64,000 nt of DNA from Gammaproteobacteria bacterium (GCA_004297165.1 SCUJ01000005.1:62001-126000), one strand, 5' to 3'. Shown: positions 1 to 10,644, counted from the first letter of the stretch. Notes: generated by a model not told the origin, from the sequence alone. Numbers and translations are program-made.

Positions 1-720
1 GTTCGACGTGTAGATCACGAGTTGCGCCTCGGCCCGGTGCGCGGGTGAGTTGTCCACCAGGCCCATCACCGCGGGGATGGAATCCACCGCGAAGGCGAGG
101 TCAACCGCCGCGAGCATCATGACCACCACGAACAGGACCGTATAGCGGCGCTTGCCGTGTTCATCGCGTACGGTATACCTGCCGTCATGATCCCCCGGGA
201 TCATCGGCAGCACTTTCGCCATGAAACGGTAGACTTTCGTTTCATGGGGATCGAATTCCTCATCGACATCGGCGGGAAAGATCTTGCAGCCGGTATACAC
301 GAGAAACGCGCCGAAGAGATACAACACCTGATGGAACTGGTTCACCAGGGCCACGCCGCCGGTGATGAAGACGATCCGCAACACGATTGCCATCAGGATC
401 CCGAGCAGCAGGACCTGACCGTAATTCCGCTCCTTCACGGCAAAGGCGTTGAAGACCAGGATGAAGACGAAGATGTTGTCGATGCTGAGGCTCCACTCCA
501 TGAGGTAGGCGCTGACATATTCAAGCCCGGTGACCCGGCCCTTCTCCACCCAGACGTAGACGCCAAAGGAAAGTCCCAATGCCACCCAGAACAGGGTCTG
601 ATACAGGGCCTGGCGGATCGTGACGACGTGATTTTTTTTGCTGAGCAGACCGAGGTCGAAGATCAGGGCAACTGACACCACCACGGCGAAGATCAAATAA
701 GGAATATGTTGAGCGGTCAT
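1..720 (-). CDS. TerC family integral membrane protein (partial, runs off left edge)
   Basis: Minus-strand frame open from ATG at 720 to position 1: MTAQHIPYLIFAVVVSVALIFDLGLLSKK...EWSLSIDNIFVFILVF...AVDLAFAVDSIPAVMG, typical TerC motifs; not listed in the ORF track because it has no stop in the window. Confidence 0.88.
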   Translation of the reverse strand, partial: MTAQHIPYLIFAVVVSVALIFDLGLLSKKNHVVTIRQALYQTLFWVALGLSFGVYVWVEKGRVTGLEYVSAYLMEWSLSIDNIFVFILVFNAFAVKERNYGQVLLLGILMAIVLRIVFITGGVALVNQFHQVLYLFGAFLVYTGCKIFPADVDEEFDPHETKVYRFMAKVLPMIPGDHDGRYTVRDEHGKRRYTVLFVVVMMLAAVDLAFAVDSIPAVMGLVDNSPAHRAEAQLVIYTSN

Positions 721-724
721 TTGA

Positions 725-2623
725 CTAAAGACTAATTTGAGTCCCCAACTCCATCACCTGATTGGTCGGCAGTTTGTAGGACCGCGCGGAGCTGGTGGCG
801 ACGCGGGACAGGACCGTGAACAAGCGACGACGCCAGCGGCGGATGCCGCCGCCGCTCGGCACGATCAGGGTCTCGCGGCTCAGGAAATAAGACGCCATGG
901 CCGGATCGAAGTCGAGCCCGAAGCGCTTGCAATCGGCGAGATCGACCGGCAGGTTGGGATTGTCCATGTAGCCGTAGCGGACGGTGACCCGATAAAACTC
1001 GTGGCGGATGGGCGTTACGGCGATGCGTTCCTCCTGCGACACATACGGCACATCGGCGGTCTGGATGGTCAGCAGGATCACCTGTTCGTGCAGGACCTTG
1101 TTGTGCTTGAGGTTGTGCATGAAGGAACGCGGCATCTTGTCCTGGCTCGTCGTGAAGAAGATCGCCGTGCCGGGCACCCGCATCGGGATGTCGTGGACGA
1201 TGAAATCCAGCAGGGGATCCAGTCCGAGGGTCTCGGCCTCGCGCTTCTCGCGCAACAAAACACGTCCACGCTGCCAGGTCGAAAGCAGCAGATAAAGCAC
1301 GGTCCCGATCAACAAAGGGAACCAGCCGCCGTCGCCGATGCGGGTGCTGGTCGAGGCTAGGAACGCGCCATCGAGTGTGAGCTGATATGCGCCGAAGGCC
1401 ACGACCGCCGCCGGGGCCCAGCGCCACATGCGGCGCAGGACGATCAGGAATAACAAAGTATCCACCATCACCGTGGCGGTCACGGCCAGCCCATAGGCCG
1501 AGGCCAGGTTGCTCGAACGGTGAAAGATCAGGACGAGGCAGACCACGGCGGCGAACAGCATCCAGTTGATGACCGGCACGTAGATCTGGCCCATCGTGTG
1601 CTCCGAGGTGTATATCACGTCCATGCGCGGACACAGATCGATCTGCATGGCCTGACGGGTCAGTGAAAACGCCCCGGAGATGACCGCCTGCGAGGCGATG
1701 ATCGATGCGACGGTCGCGAGCAGGATCACCGGGGCCAGCAGCCAGTTGGGAAACATCAGGAAGAAGGGGTTGCGCAGGGCGGCGGGATCCTCGAGCAACA
1801 GCGCGCCCTGCCCGAAATAATTCAGCACGAGGGCCGGCAGCACGGCGTACAACCAGGCCATGCGAATCGCCTTGCGGCCAAAGTGACCCATGTCGGCATA
1901 CAGCGCCTCGGCCCCGGTAATGACCAGCACCACCATCCCCAACGCCAGCAGCGCGGCCAGGCGATACCGCAGAAAAAATCCAATCGCGTGATGGGGCGAG
2001 GCGGCCGCCAGCACCTCCGGACGTTCAACGATAGCGGCAATGCCCGAGATGGCGAGCACCGCGAACCACAGGCACATGACGGGACCGAACCAGCGGGCGA
2101 GGCCCCCGGTGCCGCCGCGCTGGAGCATGAACAGGGCAATCAGAACCGCCAGGGCGATGGGAGTGACATACGGGCTGAATGCCGTGGTTGCAACCTCCAA
2201 ACCCTCCACCGCCGACAGGACGGTAACCGCCGGGGTGATCATGCTGTCGCCGTAGAACATGGCTGCCCCAAGCAGGCCCAGGGTAAGGATTACAGTCTGC
2301 TTGCGGGGATCCCGCACGAGCCTCCGGGACAATGACAAGAGGGCCATGATGCCGCCTTCGCCCTTGTTGTCCGCGGCCATCATCAGGAAAACGTATTTGA
2401 CGGTGACCATCAGGACCAGCGACCAGAGGATCAGCGACAACACGCCGATGACATTCTCGCTCGTCAAGGGAATATGGAAGCCGGACTCGAAGACGGCGCG
2501 CATGGCATACAAGGGGCTGGTGCCGATATCCCCGAAGACAACGCCCAAGGCGCCTACCGACAACATCAACAGTGGGGACTTCCCCGCGGCGGCGTCCGTG
2601 GGTTCTGCTCCGGTATCAGGCAT
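725..2623 (-). CDS. kup: KUP/HAK/KT family potassium uptake protein
   Basis: 632 aa; LGVVFGDIGTSPLYAMRAVF, GALLLEDPAALRNPFF, multi-TM pattern. Confidence 0.95.
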   Translation of the reverse strand: MPDTGAEPTDAAAGKSPLLMLSVGALGVVFGDIGTSPLYAMRAVFESGFHIPLTSENVIGVLSLILWSLVLMVTVKYVFLMMAADNKGEGGIMALLSLSRRLVRDPRKQTVILTLGLLGAAMFYGDSMITPAVTVLSAVEGLEVATTAFSPYVTPIALAVLIALFMLQRGGTGGLARWFGPVMCLWFAVLAISGIAAIVERPEVLAAASPHHAIGFFLRYRLAALLALGMVVLVITGAEALYADMGHFGRKAIRMAWLYAVLPALVLNYFGQGALLLEDPAALRNPFFLMFPNWLLAPVILLATVASIIASQAVISGAFSLTRQAMQIDLCPRMDVIYTSEHTMGQIYVPVINWMLFAAVVCLVLIFHRSSNLASAYGLAVTATVMVDTLLFLIVLRRMWRWAPAAVVAFGAYQLTLDGAFLASTSTRIGDGGWFPLLIGTVLYLLLSTWQRGRVLLREKREAETLGLDPLLDFIVHDIPMRVPGTAIFFTTSQDKMPRSFMHNLKHNKVLHEQVILLTIQTADVPYVSQEERIAVTPIRHEFYRVTVRYGYMDNPNLPVDLADCKRFGLDFDPAMASYFLSRETLIVPSGGGIRRWRRRLFTVLSRVATSSARSYKLPTNQVMELGTQISL

Positions 2624-2707
2624 GAGTGCAATCTAAACTGGCGAAAGTGGGGCCGGATTATCGCCCGCGCCTGCGAGCGGCGCAAGCTGGAACCCGCGTT
2701 GCATCTG

Positions 2708-3556
2708 TTAATGCGTCAGTGCATACATCACGACATTGACGCCCAACCGCAACGACAGATTCGCCTCATCGGCCGGATAACGCGGGTCGTCGGCCCACTG
2801 CCAGCCGTCGGCGACATCGTTGTTGAATGCGATCAGGACCATGAGCAGGCCGGAGTCGTCGTGAATGCCACGCCAGCGCGGGATGGCCCCGTTGCCAAGA
2901 TAGCCCGGCCCGCCCCCCCACAGTGAATTCCAGTTCGGGATCTGCACCTCGGTCATATGCGGGAGATCAAACACAGTGTGGAACACCGGATGATCGTCGG
3001 CAAGATCGACGATCGGACGATCGGGAAAGACCCGCCGCATGCCCTCCTCGAAGACGAGCCAGTCGCGCGTGTCGAAGAAGCTGTCGCAGAACAGGAAGCC
3101 GCCGCGCAATAAATAATCTCGCAGTCTCGCGGCTTGGTCATCGGTCAATTCCCAGGCCGAGGCGAGGCCGACGATCATGAACGGCCAGTGATAGACGTCG
3201 TCGCCGTCATCCAGATTCACGGGTTGTTCGACCGCGCGTACATGGGTCTGTGTAAACCGCCGCAACATCTGCACGAGCGTGCGGTCGCCGCGCGGGTAAT
3301 CGTCGGTCCAGCTCGTGCCGCCCTGAGTCCAGTCTCCGCCGAACCAACCGAAGCCCCGGCTGGGGTACATCAGACGCCCGATCACGAGTTCACCCGGAAC
3401 GGCGTAATCCTCGGGCAGCGGGGAATCGGCCTCCGCCCCTTCGAAGCTCGGATAAACGCGGAACTCGCGCTGCGCCTGCGCGGGTCCCTGCGCGAGCAGC
3501 AACGCCGCGGCAAACGCGAGCGCGTGGATGCATGGCTTACTGATCCATGGATCCAT
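2708..3556 (-). CDS. DUF4159 domain-containing exported protein
   Basis: Signal peptide; LRDYLLRGGFLFCDSFFD..F...M..VFPDRPIVDL.DDHPVFHTVFD pattern of DUF4159. Confidence 0.75.
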   Translation of the reverse strand: MDPWISKPCIHALAFAAALLLAQGPAQAQREFRVYPSFEGAEADSPLPEDYAVPGELVIGRLMYPSRGFGWFGGDWTQGGTSWTDDYPRGDRTLVQMLRRFTQTHVRAVEQPVNLDDGDDVYHWPFMIVGLASAWELTDDQAARLRDYLLRGGFLFCDSFFDTRDWLVFEEGMRRVFPDRPIVDLADDHPVFHTVFDLPHMTEVQIPNWNSLWGGGPGYLGNGAIPRWRGIHDDSGLLMVLIAFNNDVADGWQWADDPRYPADEANLSLRLGVNVVMYALTH

Positions 3557-3611
3557 CAGGCAGGCCCGCGGTTGCCGGTAAAGTATGGATTTGAATCCCG
3601 TTGCGACATGG

Positions 3612-4175
3612 TTATTGCAGAAGCGTATTCAGCGGCTCAATCCGCACATCGTCGATCCACGCCTCGCCGGCATCCTCGGAAAGGATGCGGATATCGGCAT
3701 AATCCGCCGGCAATGAAAACGTGCCTGACAGTTTCGTCCAGGCGAAGGATCCCCCCGGCAGTGCTATCGGCCGCACCTTCCAGGCCTCGTCAACGATGAG
3801 CGTCACCGCGCCCGCCGAGGCAAGATCCAGGCCCCGCGCCCAGAGCGTGATCCGGTACGGCCGATTCGGCTCGATGCGGACGCGCTGCGCCACTGTGCCG
3901 TAGACATGCGCGGTTCTCGGCGTGAGATTGACGATGTGCAGCGCGGCAATGCCTTCAATCGGCCCGCGCTCGTCGAGTTCGACCGTCGAGTCGCAGTCCC
4001 CGCTGTTCCACCAGAGCGGGCGGTCCTCGCTGTACATACCCGTACCCCACGGCTTCACGAGGCCCTGTTCGAAGCCGCCATTCACAAACAGCGGTTCCGC
4101 CGGCCACGCGTGACCGCCGGTCAGCGTGAGCGCGACCAGCAAACCCAGACTAACGAGTGCGCTGCGCTTGCACAC
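3612..4175 (-). CDS. Exported carbohydrate-binding-module-like protein
   Basis: Signal peptide then FVNGGFEQGLVKPWGTG... and RITLWARGLD, like CBM4/9-type jelly-roll domains; start overlaps the next upstream gene. Confidence 0.55.
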   Translation of the reverse strand: MCKRSALVSLGLLVALTLTGGHAWPAEPLFVNGGFEQGLVKPWGTGMYSEDRPLWWNSGDCDSTVELDERGPIEGIAALHIVNLTPRTAHVYGTVAQRVRIEPNRPYRITLWARGLDLASAGAVTLIVDEAWKVRPIALPGGSFAWTKLSGTFSLPADYADIRILSEDAGEAWIDDVRIEPLNTLLQ

Positions 4176-6216
4176 GGATGGTCATCCTGATGTCGTTCAC
4201 GGCGGATACAGCGTCGCCTCTCAAATCGTTGCCGATCAAGGTCAGCCGCCACGAGGCGGCCATGGGCATGTCCGGATGCTCGTAGCCCTGCGTATCCACC
4301 ATGGGCCCCTGATAGTAGAACACCACACTATCGCCCTCGATCCTGGAATCCAGCGGCGCGGTCGGGGTGTCCGGATCGAGCAGGTCATACACCCGGTAGG
4401 CCCCGGCCTCATAAGTAATGCGGAACCTGACCGGGACCCGCTCGCCCGGATTCAGACCCTCGATCCCGCTGCTGCTTAAAACCATCCCCTCGCCTTCCCA
4501 ATCGCCGATAAAGTCCCGCGCCTGCGTGGTGGGCCGCAGTCCTGGCGCTGGCATTGGCGCCAACACCGGCGCCGGCGCCCTGCGCACGGCGACATCCGGC
4601 TGGCGTATGACAAAACTTCCGTCGGCGAAATCCACGGCCGGCGGCATCAGCACCGAGACGTGGACCTCGTAGCGGCCGGGGCTCCAGCGCGGCGTCGCGA
4701 ATCCATAACGGCCGGTGTACTCGCCGTTGACGACCATGCCTTGTGAGGTCTCGTCGAACGTCTCGGCATTTTCCGGTCCGCTGCGCCGCCCGGCATAGCG
4801 GATGCTTATCGGGGCTTGTTTGCCCTCGGGCACGCCGGAAACGTCGTAATGCACCTCGAACTCGACGACATCGCCGGGCTTGAGCGAGGCGGGATTGATA
4901 TCGAGTCTCGCAATCCTGACTTGTACAGGTCCGGAACTCGCGGCAGCAGGCGCCGCTTTCGGCGGCGGCGCTATAACCTGTATCACCGTGTTCAGCGTGC
5001 CCAGATTGCGGAATTCCTGCTTGTCGATAAAGGACACCGAGAGCGGATGCGGACCCACCTCCGTCGATTGAAAGGTGGCCTCCAGCGATGATTCCTTCAG
5101 GAGCAGTTCGCCGCTGTACGCCCAACCGAATATGAACTCGTCCTCCGTCCGGCCGGGCGGGAGTATCGCGCGGATCTCGGCGATCTCACCGGCGATGACT
5201 TGTTGCGGGGCTGACAATCCGAATTGCAACGTCGGCGTCTTGCGGCAATTCTGGTTGGCCAGGGCATAAACCCGGTGTTTTTCGAGCTGTTCCGATTCCG
5301 CCTCCTTCGCGGCGGCCTCCCGCGCCTGCGCCTCGAGCGCCTCGATGCGCGCCTGGCGCTCAGTGTTCAGGCGGTAGCTCTCGGCAATGGCCTGTTGCAA
5401 CCGTTGTTGGTCGAGGTACTGCGTACGCAGGATCGCGATTTCCTCCGGCGTGATGTCCGGCTTCATCGCCTTGGCATCGAGCACTTCCTTGACGCCGGTG
5501 TCCAGCACCTTGGTGACCACGCTGGCCACCAGTTCCAGGCGGCTCTTCTCGCTGTTCTTGAGCCCCTCCAGCAAGGCATCCACGCCGACATTGACGACCC
5601 TGCCCTCGTTGCCGGGCAGTTTGGAATATTGCTTGGGCACGAGTTTCTTGACGACCCCGAGCATCTTGGCGGTGGAGGCGACCGAGATTTTTTCGCTGAA
5701 CAGTTCGGCGTAGGATCTCCCCGCCTTGATCATCTCCGTTTTCCCGGTTGGACCGCCGATGGTGTTGAAGGTGATCCAGGCGAGTCGCCAGAAGGCCCGC
5801 AACAGGTTCGCCTTCAACCCCTGAGTGAGGGATTTCTCCAGATCCCGCGCCGCGAGGCGGGCCTCGCGGTCCAGTTCCATGTGCGCCAGAATCCCGGCAA
5901 TCTCCATCTCGATATTGCGGATCTCCTTTTGCGCGGCCTCGTATTGCTGCACAGGCAAGCTCCGGGATTCGAGGGGACCGCCGGGCGTTTCGAAGTCCGA
6001 CAGCTTGCGCCATTGGCTCTCGAAGGCCGCATCGACCACGCAACCCTTCGCGTCCAATACATCCGTCTGCGCGAGCACCGGTTGGATGACCGCGGCAACC
6101 AGGGCACAGATCGCTATGCGTATGCAGACGCCCACTGCCTCTGTCTCCACGGACTCATACAAGTAAAGATAGACAACCGGCATCCGCCGGACAAGCTGCG
6201 TCCGTAAACCGGACAA
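4150..6216 (-). CDS. Large exported multidomain protein of unknown function (coiled-coil N-part, beta-rich C-part)
   Basis: 688 aa ORF, hydrophobic N-terminus, EALEAQAREAAAKEAESEQLEKH coiled coil; overlaps downstream gene start (4150-4175). Confidence 0.6.
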   Translation of the reverse strand: MSGLRTQLVRRMPVVYLYLYESVETEAVGVCIRIAICALVAAVIQPVLAQTDVLDAKGCVVDAAFESQWRKLSDFETPGGPLESRSLPVQQYEAAQKEIRNIEMEIAGILAHMELDREARLAARDLEKSLTQGLKANLLRAFWRLAWITFNTIGGPTGKTEMIKAGRSYAELFSEKISVASTAKMLGVVKKLVPKQYSKLPGNEGRVVNVGVDALLEGLKNSEKSRLELVASVVTKVLDTGVKEVLDAKAMKPDITPEEIAILRTQYLDQQRLQQAIAESYRLNTERQARIEALEAQAREAAAKEAESEQLEKHRVYALANQNCRKTPTLQFGLSAPQQVIAGEIAEIRAILPPGRTEDEFIFGWAYSGELLLKESSLEATFQSTEVGPHPLSVSFIDKQEFRNLGTLNTVIQVIAPPPKAAPAAASSGPVQVRIARLDINPASLKPGDVVEFEVHYDVSGVPEGKQAPISIRYAGRRSGPENAETFDETSQGMVVNGEYTGRYGFATPRWSPGRYEVHVSVLMPPAVDFADGSFVIRQPDVAVRRAPAPVLAPMPAPGLRPTTQARDFIGDWEGEGMVLSSSGIEGLNPGERVPVRFRITYEAGAYRVYDLLDPDTPTAPLDSRIEGDSVVFYYQGPMVDTQGYEHPDMPMAASWRLTLIGNDLRGDAVSAVNDIRMTIRVQAQRTR

Positions 6217-7923
6217 TCAAGCCGGTAGATAATCGGGATATTCGTACGACCACCTGGTCTCGCGCACGACACGTTCGACATCGGCAGGCTTGAGGTCCGT
6301 GACGCCATCACGGATCGCCTGGCGCGCAACGGCGACCGCAATCTCGAACGACACAGCGCGCAGGCGCGACACGGAGGGAAAGAGCAGGCCCGCGGCGCGC
6401 TCCCCAGCCGTAACCTGCGCCGCCAGCGTTTCGGAGGCGACCTTCGTCATGCCGGCTGTCACCTTGCGGGCGTTGGCGGCGATCGCCGCAAGCCCGAGGC
6501 CGGGGAAGATGAAGACATTATTGCCCTGGCCCACGCGGTAATTCCGGCCGCCGCATTCGACGTCGGGGAATGGGCTGCCGGTCGCGACGAGACAGCGGCA
6601 GTCGGTCCAGGCGTAGAGATCCGCGGGAAAAGCCTCGGAACTTGCGCTCGGATTCGACGACGGGAAGATGACCGGTCGATCGGCATGTGCCGCCATCGCG
6701 CGCACGATCTGTTCATTGAAGGCCCTGGCCATGCCAGAGACGCCGATCAGGACGGTGGGCCGGAATTTACTCACCACCTCCAGGAGACCGCGCCCGTTGG
6801 GCGCTGCGAGACCGAGGGTGGCGGCGCGCGCGGCGGGCCAGGCGAGCGCGCGTTTATAGGCATCCATCGCCTGACCGTCGTCCACCAGCAAGCCGCTGCG
6901 ATCGAGCACGCCGATAACTGCGGATTGATCGGCAACACCCTCATCCTTGAGTTGGGCGCTTATCTGCCGATAGATGCCGAGCCCGGCCGCGCCCGCGCCG
7001 AAGATCACGATGCGCTGTTGCGCGAGTCGCTCGCCCTTGATCTGCAGGGCGCTGTTGAGTCCGGCCATCACGACCGCGCCCGTGCCCTGGATGTCGTCGT
7101 TGAACGATGGCAAGACATCCACGTAGCGATCGAGGATCGCCAGCGCATTGTCCTTGCGGAAATCCTCCCATTGCACGACCGCCCGCGGCATGGTGGCGCG
7201 CACGGCCGCGACGAACTCGTCGACGAGCGCCAGGTATTCGACGCCGCGCATACGGCGCGTCGGCCAGCCGAGATACTGATCGTCTTCGAGCAGCGCCGCG
7301 TTATCCGTGCCGAAATCGAGGCTCACGGGGAGGGTCTTTACCGGGTCGATGCCGGCGGCGGCGGTGTAAAGCGCGAGCTTGCCCTGCGAGATGGCCATGC
7401 CGCCCGCCCCCTGATCGCCGATGCCGAGGATGGATTCGTTGTCCGTGACGACGAGCAGCCGGATCTCGCGCTTGCCGACAATCCCCCGCAACACATCGGT
7501 CATCCGGCCTTTCATGTCGGGCGTGATCCAGACACCGTTGCTGCCGCCCTGGAAGACATGGCTGAAGTGCTGTACCGCCGCGCCTACGGTCGGCGTGTAG
7601 ACGATCGGCATCAGCTCCTCGAGGTGATCGGCGAGCACGCGAAAATAGAGGTGCATGTTGCGGTTGTATAACGCGCTCAGCATGATGTACTTCTGCAGAT
7701 CGTCGGGCTGCCGGCACAATTGCTCGTAGGTGCGCTCCGCCTGCTGGGTCTGATCCTTGGCGCGCACCGGCATGAGCCCTTCGAGGCCGAAGGTCCGCCG
7801 TTCGCCCAGCGGGAATCCGGTGCCCTTGTTGAGCGTGGGATTGCGGATGAGTTCCGTGCCGCGCGCCGAGACCTTCATGGTGTTGCGGGTTTGGTCATGC
7901 CCTTCTGTCTGTGTATTTTTCAT
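6217..7923 (-). CDS. maeA: NAD-dependent malic enzyme
   Basis: Start reset to ATG at 7923 (MKNTQTEGHDQTRN); MPIVYTPTVGAAVQ, VTDNESILGIGDQGAGGMAI, FNDDIQGTGAVVMAGL, FGAGAAGLGI. Confidence 0.93.
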   Translation of the reverse strand: MKNTQTEGHDQTRNTMKVSARGTELIRNPTLNKGTGFPLGERRTFGLEGLMPVRAKDQTQQAERTYEQLCRQPDDLQKYIMLSALYNRNMHLYFRVLADHLEELMPIVYTPTVGAAVQHFSHVFQGGSNGVWITPDMKGRMTDVLRGIVGKREIRLLVVTDNESILGIGDQGAGGMAISQGKLALYTAAAGIDPVKTLPVSLDFGTDNAALLEDDQYLGWPTRRMRGVEYLALVDEFVAAVRATMPRAVVQWEDFRKDNALAILDRYVDVLPSFNDDIQGTGAVVMAGLNSALQIKGERLAQQRIVIFGAGAAGLGIYRQISAQLKDEGVADQSAVIGVLDRSGLLVDDGQAMDAYKRALAWPAARAATLGLAAPNGRGLLEVVSKFRPTVLIGVSGMARAFNEQIVRAMAAHADRPVIFPSSNPSASSEAFPADLYAWTDCRCLVATGSPFPDVECGGRNYRVGQGNNVFIFPGLGLAAIAANARKVTAGMTKVASETLAAQVTAGERAAGLLFPSVSRLRAVSFEIAVAVARQAIRDGVTDLKPADVERVVRETRWSYEYPDYLPA

Positions 7924-9068
7924 GATTGTGCCACCGCCTTCTGTTCCAACAATGAGTCGATATCGGTTTCCGTAAATCCCCAATCGCGCAGGACCTCGCT
8001 GGTGTGCCGGCCGGGTTCGGCCGGCGGGCGCTGGACCTCGGCCTGAGTACGGGAGAAACGCGGGGCCGGGGCGGGCTGGCGCACGCCGTCGATCTCGATG
8101 AAGGCATGGCGCTCCGCGTTGTGCCGGTGTTCGTGCGCCTCCGTCATGGTCAGCACCGGCGAGAAGCACGCATCGGTGCCTTCGAGCAGCTCGCACCATT
8201 CGGCGCGGGTGCGGGTCAGAAAGATCGCTTGGAGTTTCTCCTTCAATTCCGGCCAGCGCGCCTCGTTGAACTGATCCTTGAACTCCGGATCCGTGATGTT
8301 GAGCTTCTCCAGCAGCAGGCGGTAGAAGCGATTCTCCACCGGGCCGATGACGATGTGCTTGTCATCCTTCGTCCGATAGACGCCGAAGAAGTGCGAGCCG
8401 CCGCCGAGGATGTTGGTGCCGCGCCCGGCATGCCACATGCCGGCCGCCTGCAGGCCGTAGAACAACGTCATAAGCGAGAGGGCGCCGTCCACCATGGCGC
8501 AATCGATGACTTGGCCCTTGCCCGAGCGCACGCTCTCCAGCAAGCCGGCCAGCATGCCCAGCGCGAGAAATGTCCCGCCGCCGCCGAAATCGCCGACGAT
8601 GTTCAACGGCAGGATCGGCGGGCCGCCCCGTTCGCCGATCGCATCCAGCGCCCCGGTCAGGGCGATGTAGTTGGGGTCGTGTCCGGCGGCCTTCGCGAGC
8701 GGACCGGTCTGCCCGAAGCCGGTCATGCGGCCGTAGACGAGGCGCGGATTCCTTTTCATACAGACCTCGGGTCCGAGCCCCAGTTGCTCCATGACGCCGG
8801 GGCGGAATCCCTCGAAAATACCGTCGGCCTTTTCGCAGAGGCGCAACACCGTCTCGACGCCGGACGGGTCCTTGAGATTTACGGCCACCGAACGCCGGCC
8901 GCGATTCAGCAATTCGAATTTCGCGGGCACGGCGATCCCCAGATCCGCCGCCTGCACCCGGTCGATGCGGATGATCTCGGCCCCGAGGTCCGCGAGCAGC
9001 ATCGCCCCATACTGACTCGGGCCGATGCCGGCGATCTCGATTAATTTATATCCTGCTAATGGACCCAT
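7920..9068 (-). CDS. CaiB/BaiF CoA-transferase family protein (alpha-methylacyl-CoA racemase-like)
   Basis: Start reset to ATG at 9068 (MGPLAGYKLIEIAGIGPSQYGAMLLADLGAEIIRIDRV); NRGRRSVAVNLK, YGRMTGFGQTGPLAKAAGHDPNYIALTG. Confidence 0.92.
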   Translation of the reverse strand: MGPLAGYKLIEIAGIGPSQYGAMLLADLGAEIIRIDRVQAADLGIAVPAKFELLNRGRRSVAVNLKDPSGVETVLRLCEKADGIFEGFRPGVMEQLGLGPEVCMKRNPRLVYGRMTGFGQTGPLAKAAGHDPNYIALTGALDAIGERGGPPILPLNIVGDFGGGGTFLALGMLAGLLESVRSGKGQVIDCAMVDGALSLMTLFYGLQAAGMWHAGRGTNILGGGSHFFGVYRTKDDKHIVIGPVENRFYRLLLEKLNITDPEFKDQFNEARWPELKEKLQAIFLTRTRAEWCELLEGTDACFSPVLTMTEAHEHRHNAERHAFIEIDGVRQPAPAPRFSRTQAEVQRPPAEPGRHTSEVLRDWGFTETDIDSLLEQKAVAQS

Positions 9069-9087
9069 CGATTTACCTCTTTGTCGT

Positions 9088-10644
9088 TTACCAATCGGCC
9101 GCGCCGCAGGTGAAGTTTTCCGTCGCGTCCGTGCTGCCGCTGCCCTTGTAGATGGCGACCTCGGGATAGGCGCAGACAGGCCGAGTGCGGTAGGTCCGGC
9201 CCTGGTTGATGTAGGCGGATTCGATCCGATCCGGGGCCTTGCCCTCCTCCACCCACGCCCGCAGCGCCGAGAGCGCATCGAAGGCCGCGGGGTTGCTGAA
9301 GCCCGGACACATGCCCATGCCGGGGACCATGAAGAGCCGCAGGAAATCCCTGGTCTGCTCCACGCCGCCCAGCGCGTCATTGACCTTCTGGTAGTACCCG
9401 GTGATGGTCCGGGGCGGCACCGCCGTCTCGCCCCAGGATTGATAGATGATCAACTTGCCGCCTTGCCCCTTGAATTCGCTCAGATCGGGATCCTTTCCAT
9501 CCAATGCGGCCCCCAGTTTACGTTCCGCCTGCCGGGTGTGGATCTCCACGTCGAAGGTGCGGAAATCCCATTCCGGGTCCTCGAAGACCATGCCCTGAAA
9601 AAAACCATTGCTGATCCCGAGAGGCTCGGGTCCGGCCGCCATCATCCCCCAACCCAATTCGCTGCCCGGCTCGAAACCCGAATAGATCGGCGAGCCGTCC
9701 GCGAACTTCGCCCCGGCATAGATGCGCCGGGCGGTATCCACCTGCGGCGCGGTGAGACAGGAGGCCGCGTCGCCCGCCGGGCACTGGATCGAGGCCGGAT
9801 CGAAATCGCAGCGGGTGGGGTCGGCGATCATGTCGTCCCTGACGCCATCGCGCGCGTCGCAGGCATCCAGGGCCGCGCGATGCAGCACGGGATATTTCGC
9901 GGGCGGGATATAACCCGGCGCCTCGACGCCGTCCTTCAACGCGATCCAGCTCAGGTATTCGGAACCGGACTGCAACCGCGTCACGTAATAGGCCGGGTCG
10001 CCGGCGACCACGCCGTCGTAGTCATCGGGATAGCGTTGCACCTCGTTCAGTCCCTGATTGCCGCCGTTGTGGCAGGAATTCCAATAGGCATAATCCTGCG
10101 CCTTGCCGTAATAGGCCCGGATCAGCTTTTTGGCGGCGACCGTGGTCTCGTGCACCGCCCGGTGTCCCCAGTCCGCCACGCGTTCCGGTTTGCCGATCGA
10201 CCAGTCATAACCTGGATCGAGATGTCCGGTGTCGGTCGAGGCGGTGGCATAACCCTCCTCCATGATACGGGCGAGTCCGCCAAAGCTGATCGAGCCGATG
10301 AAGCCGGGATTGCCGACCGCGAGAAAACGTTGATTCCACGCGGCGGGCTCGGGCAGCCAGATCTCGAAGCCGATATGCGAGCCGGGCGCCGGTTCGATGT
10401 AGCCCACCACGCGGCAGAAGGGATTGCTCACCTTGAGCCCGGCGGGCGTGCCGAAGACGCCACCCGTGCGCGGAGGGTAAAAATCCGGCGGGGTCTTGAT
10501 CGCGTTTGCCGCGACGATCGAGAGACCGGGAGACTTCACTGCCGAGAGACTCTCGCAGGTCTGCTGGGCCCGCGCGTCAGGCAGGAAAGTTAAGACGAAC
10601 AACAGCGAACAGCAGGAACACATTATTGTTTTACGCTTGTGCAT
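9088..10644 (-). CDS. Tannase/feruloyl esterase family alpha/beta hydrolase
   Basis: 518 aa, signal peptide; YYGKAQDYAYWNSCHNGGNQGLNEVQRYPDDYDGVVAGDPA; WxDPAxYPADE-like C-terminus absent but MVPGMGMCPG present. Confidence 0.85.
   Translation of the reverse strand: MHKRKTIMCSCCSLLFVLTFLPDARAQQTCESLSAVKSPGLSIVAANAIKTPPDFYPPRTGGVFGTPAGLKVSNPFCRVVGYIEPAPGSHIGFEIWLPEPAAWNQRFLAVGNPGFIGSISFGGLARIMEEGYATASTDTGHLDPGYDWSIGKPERVADWGHRAVHETTVAAKKLIRAYYGKAQDYAYWNSCHNGGNQGLNEVQRYPDDYDGVVAGDPAYYVTRLQSGSEYLSWIALKDGVEAPGYIPPAKYPVLHRAALDACDARDGVRDDMIADPTRCDFDPASIQCPAGDAASCLTAPQVDTARRIYAGAKFADGSPIYSGFEPGSELGWGMMAAGPEPLGISNGFFQGMVFEDPEWDFRTFDVEIHTRQAERKLGAALDGKDPDLSEFKGQGGKLIIYQSWGETAVPPRTITGYYQKVNDALGGVEQTRDFLRLFMVPGMGMCPGFSNPAAFDALSALRAWVEEGKAPDRIESAYINQGRTYRTRPVCAYPEVAIYKGSGSTDATENFTCGAADW

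Noticed and set aside
5224-6207. 327-aa plus-strand ORF, and similar antisense ORFs at 6685-7671, 8004-9044, 11043-12107, 20985-21842, 40651-41709
   Set aside because: All are antisense to well supported genes and have codon-mirroring compositions
9025-10593. 522-aa ORF antisense to the tannase-like gene
   Set aside because: Complement of a confident CDS; no domain pattern
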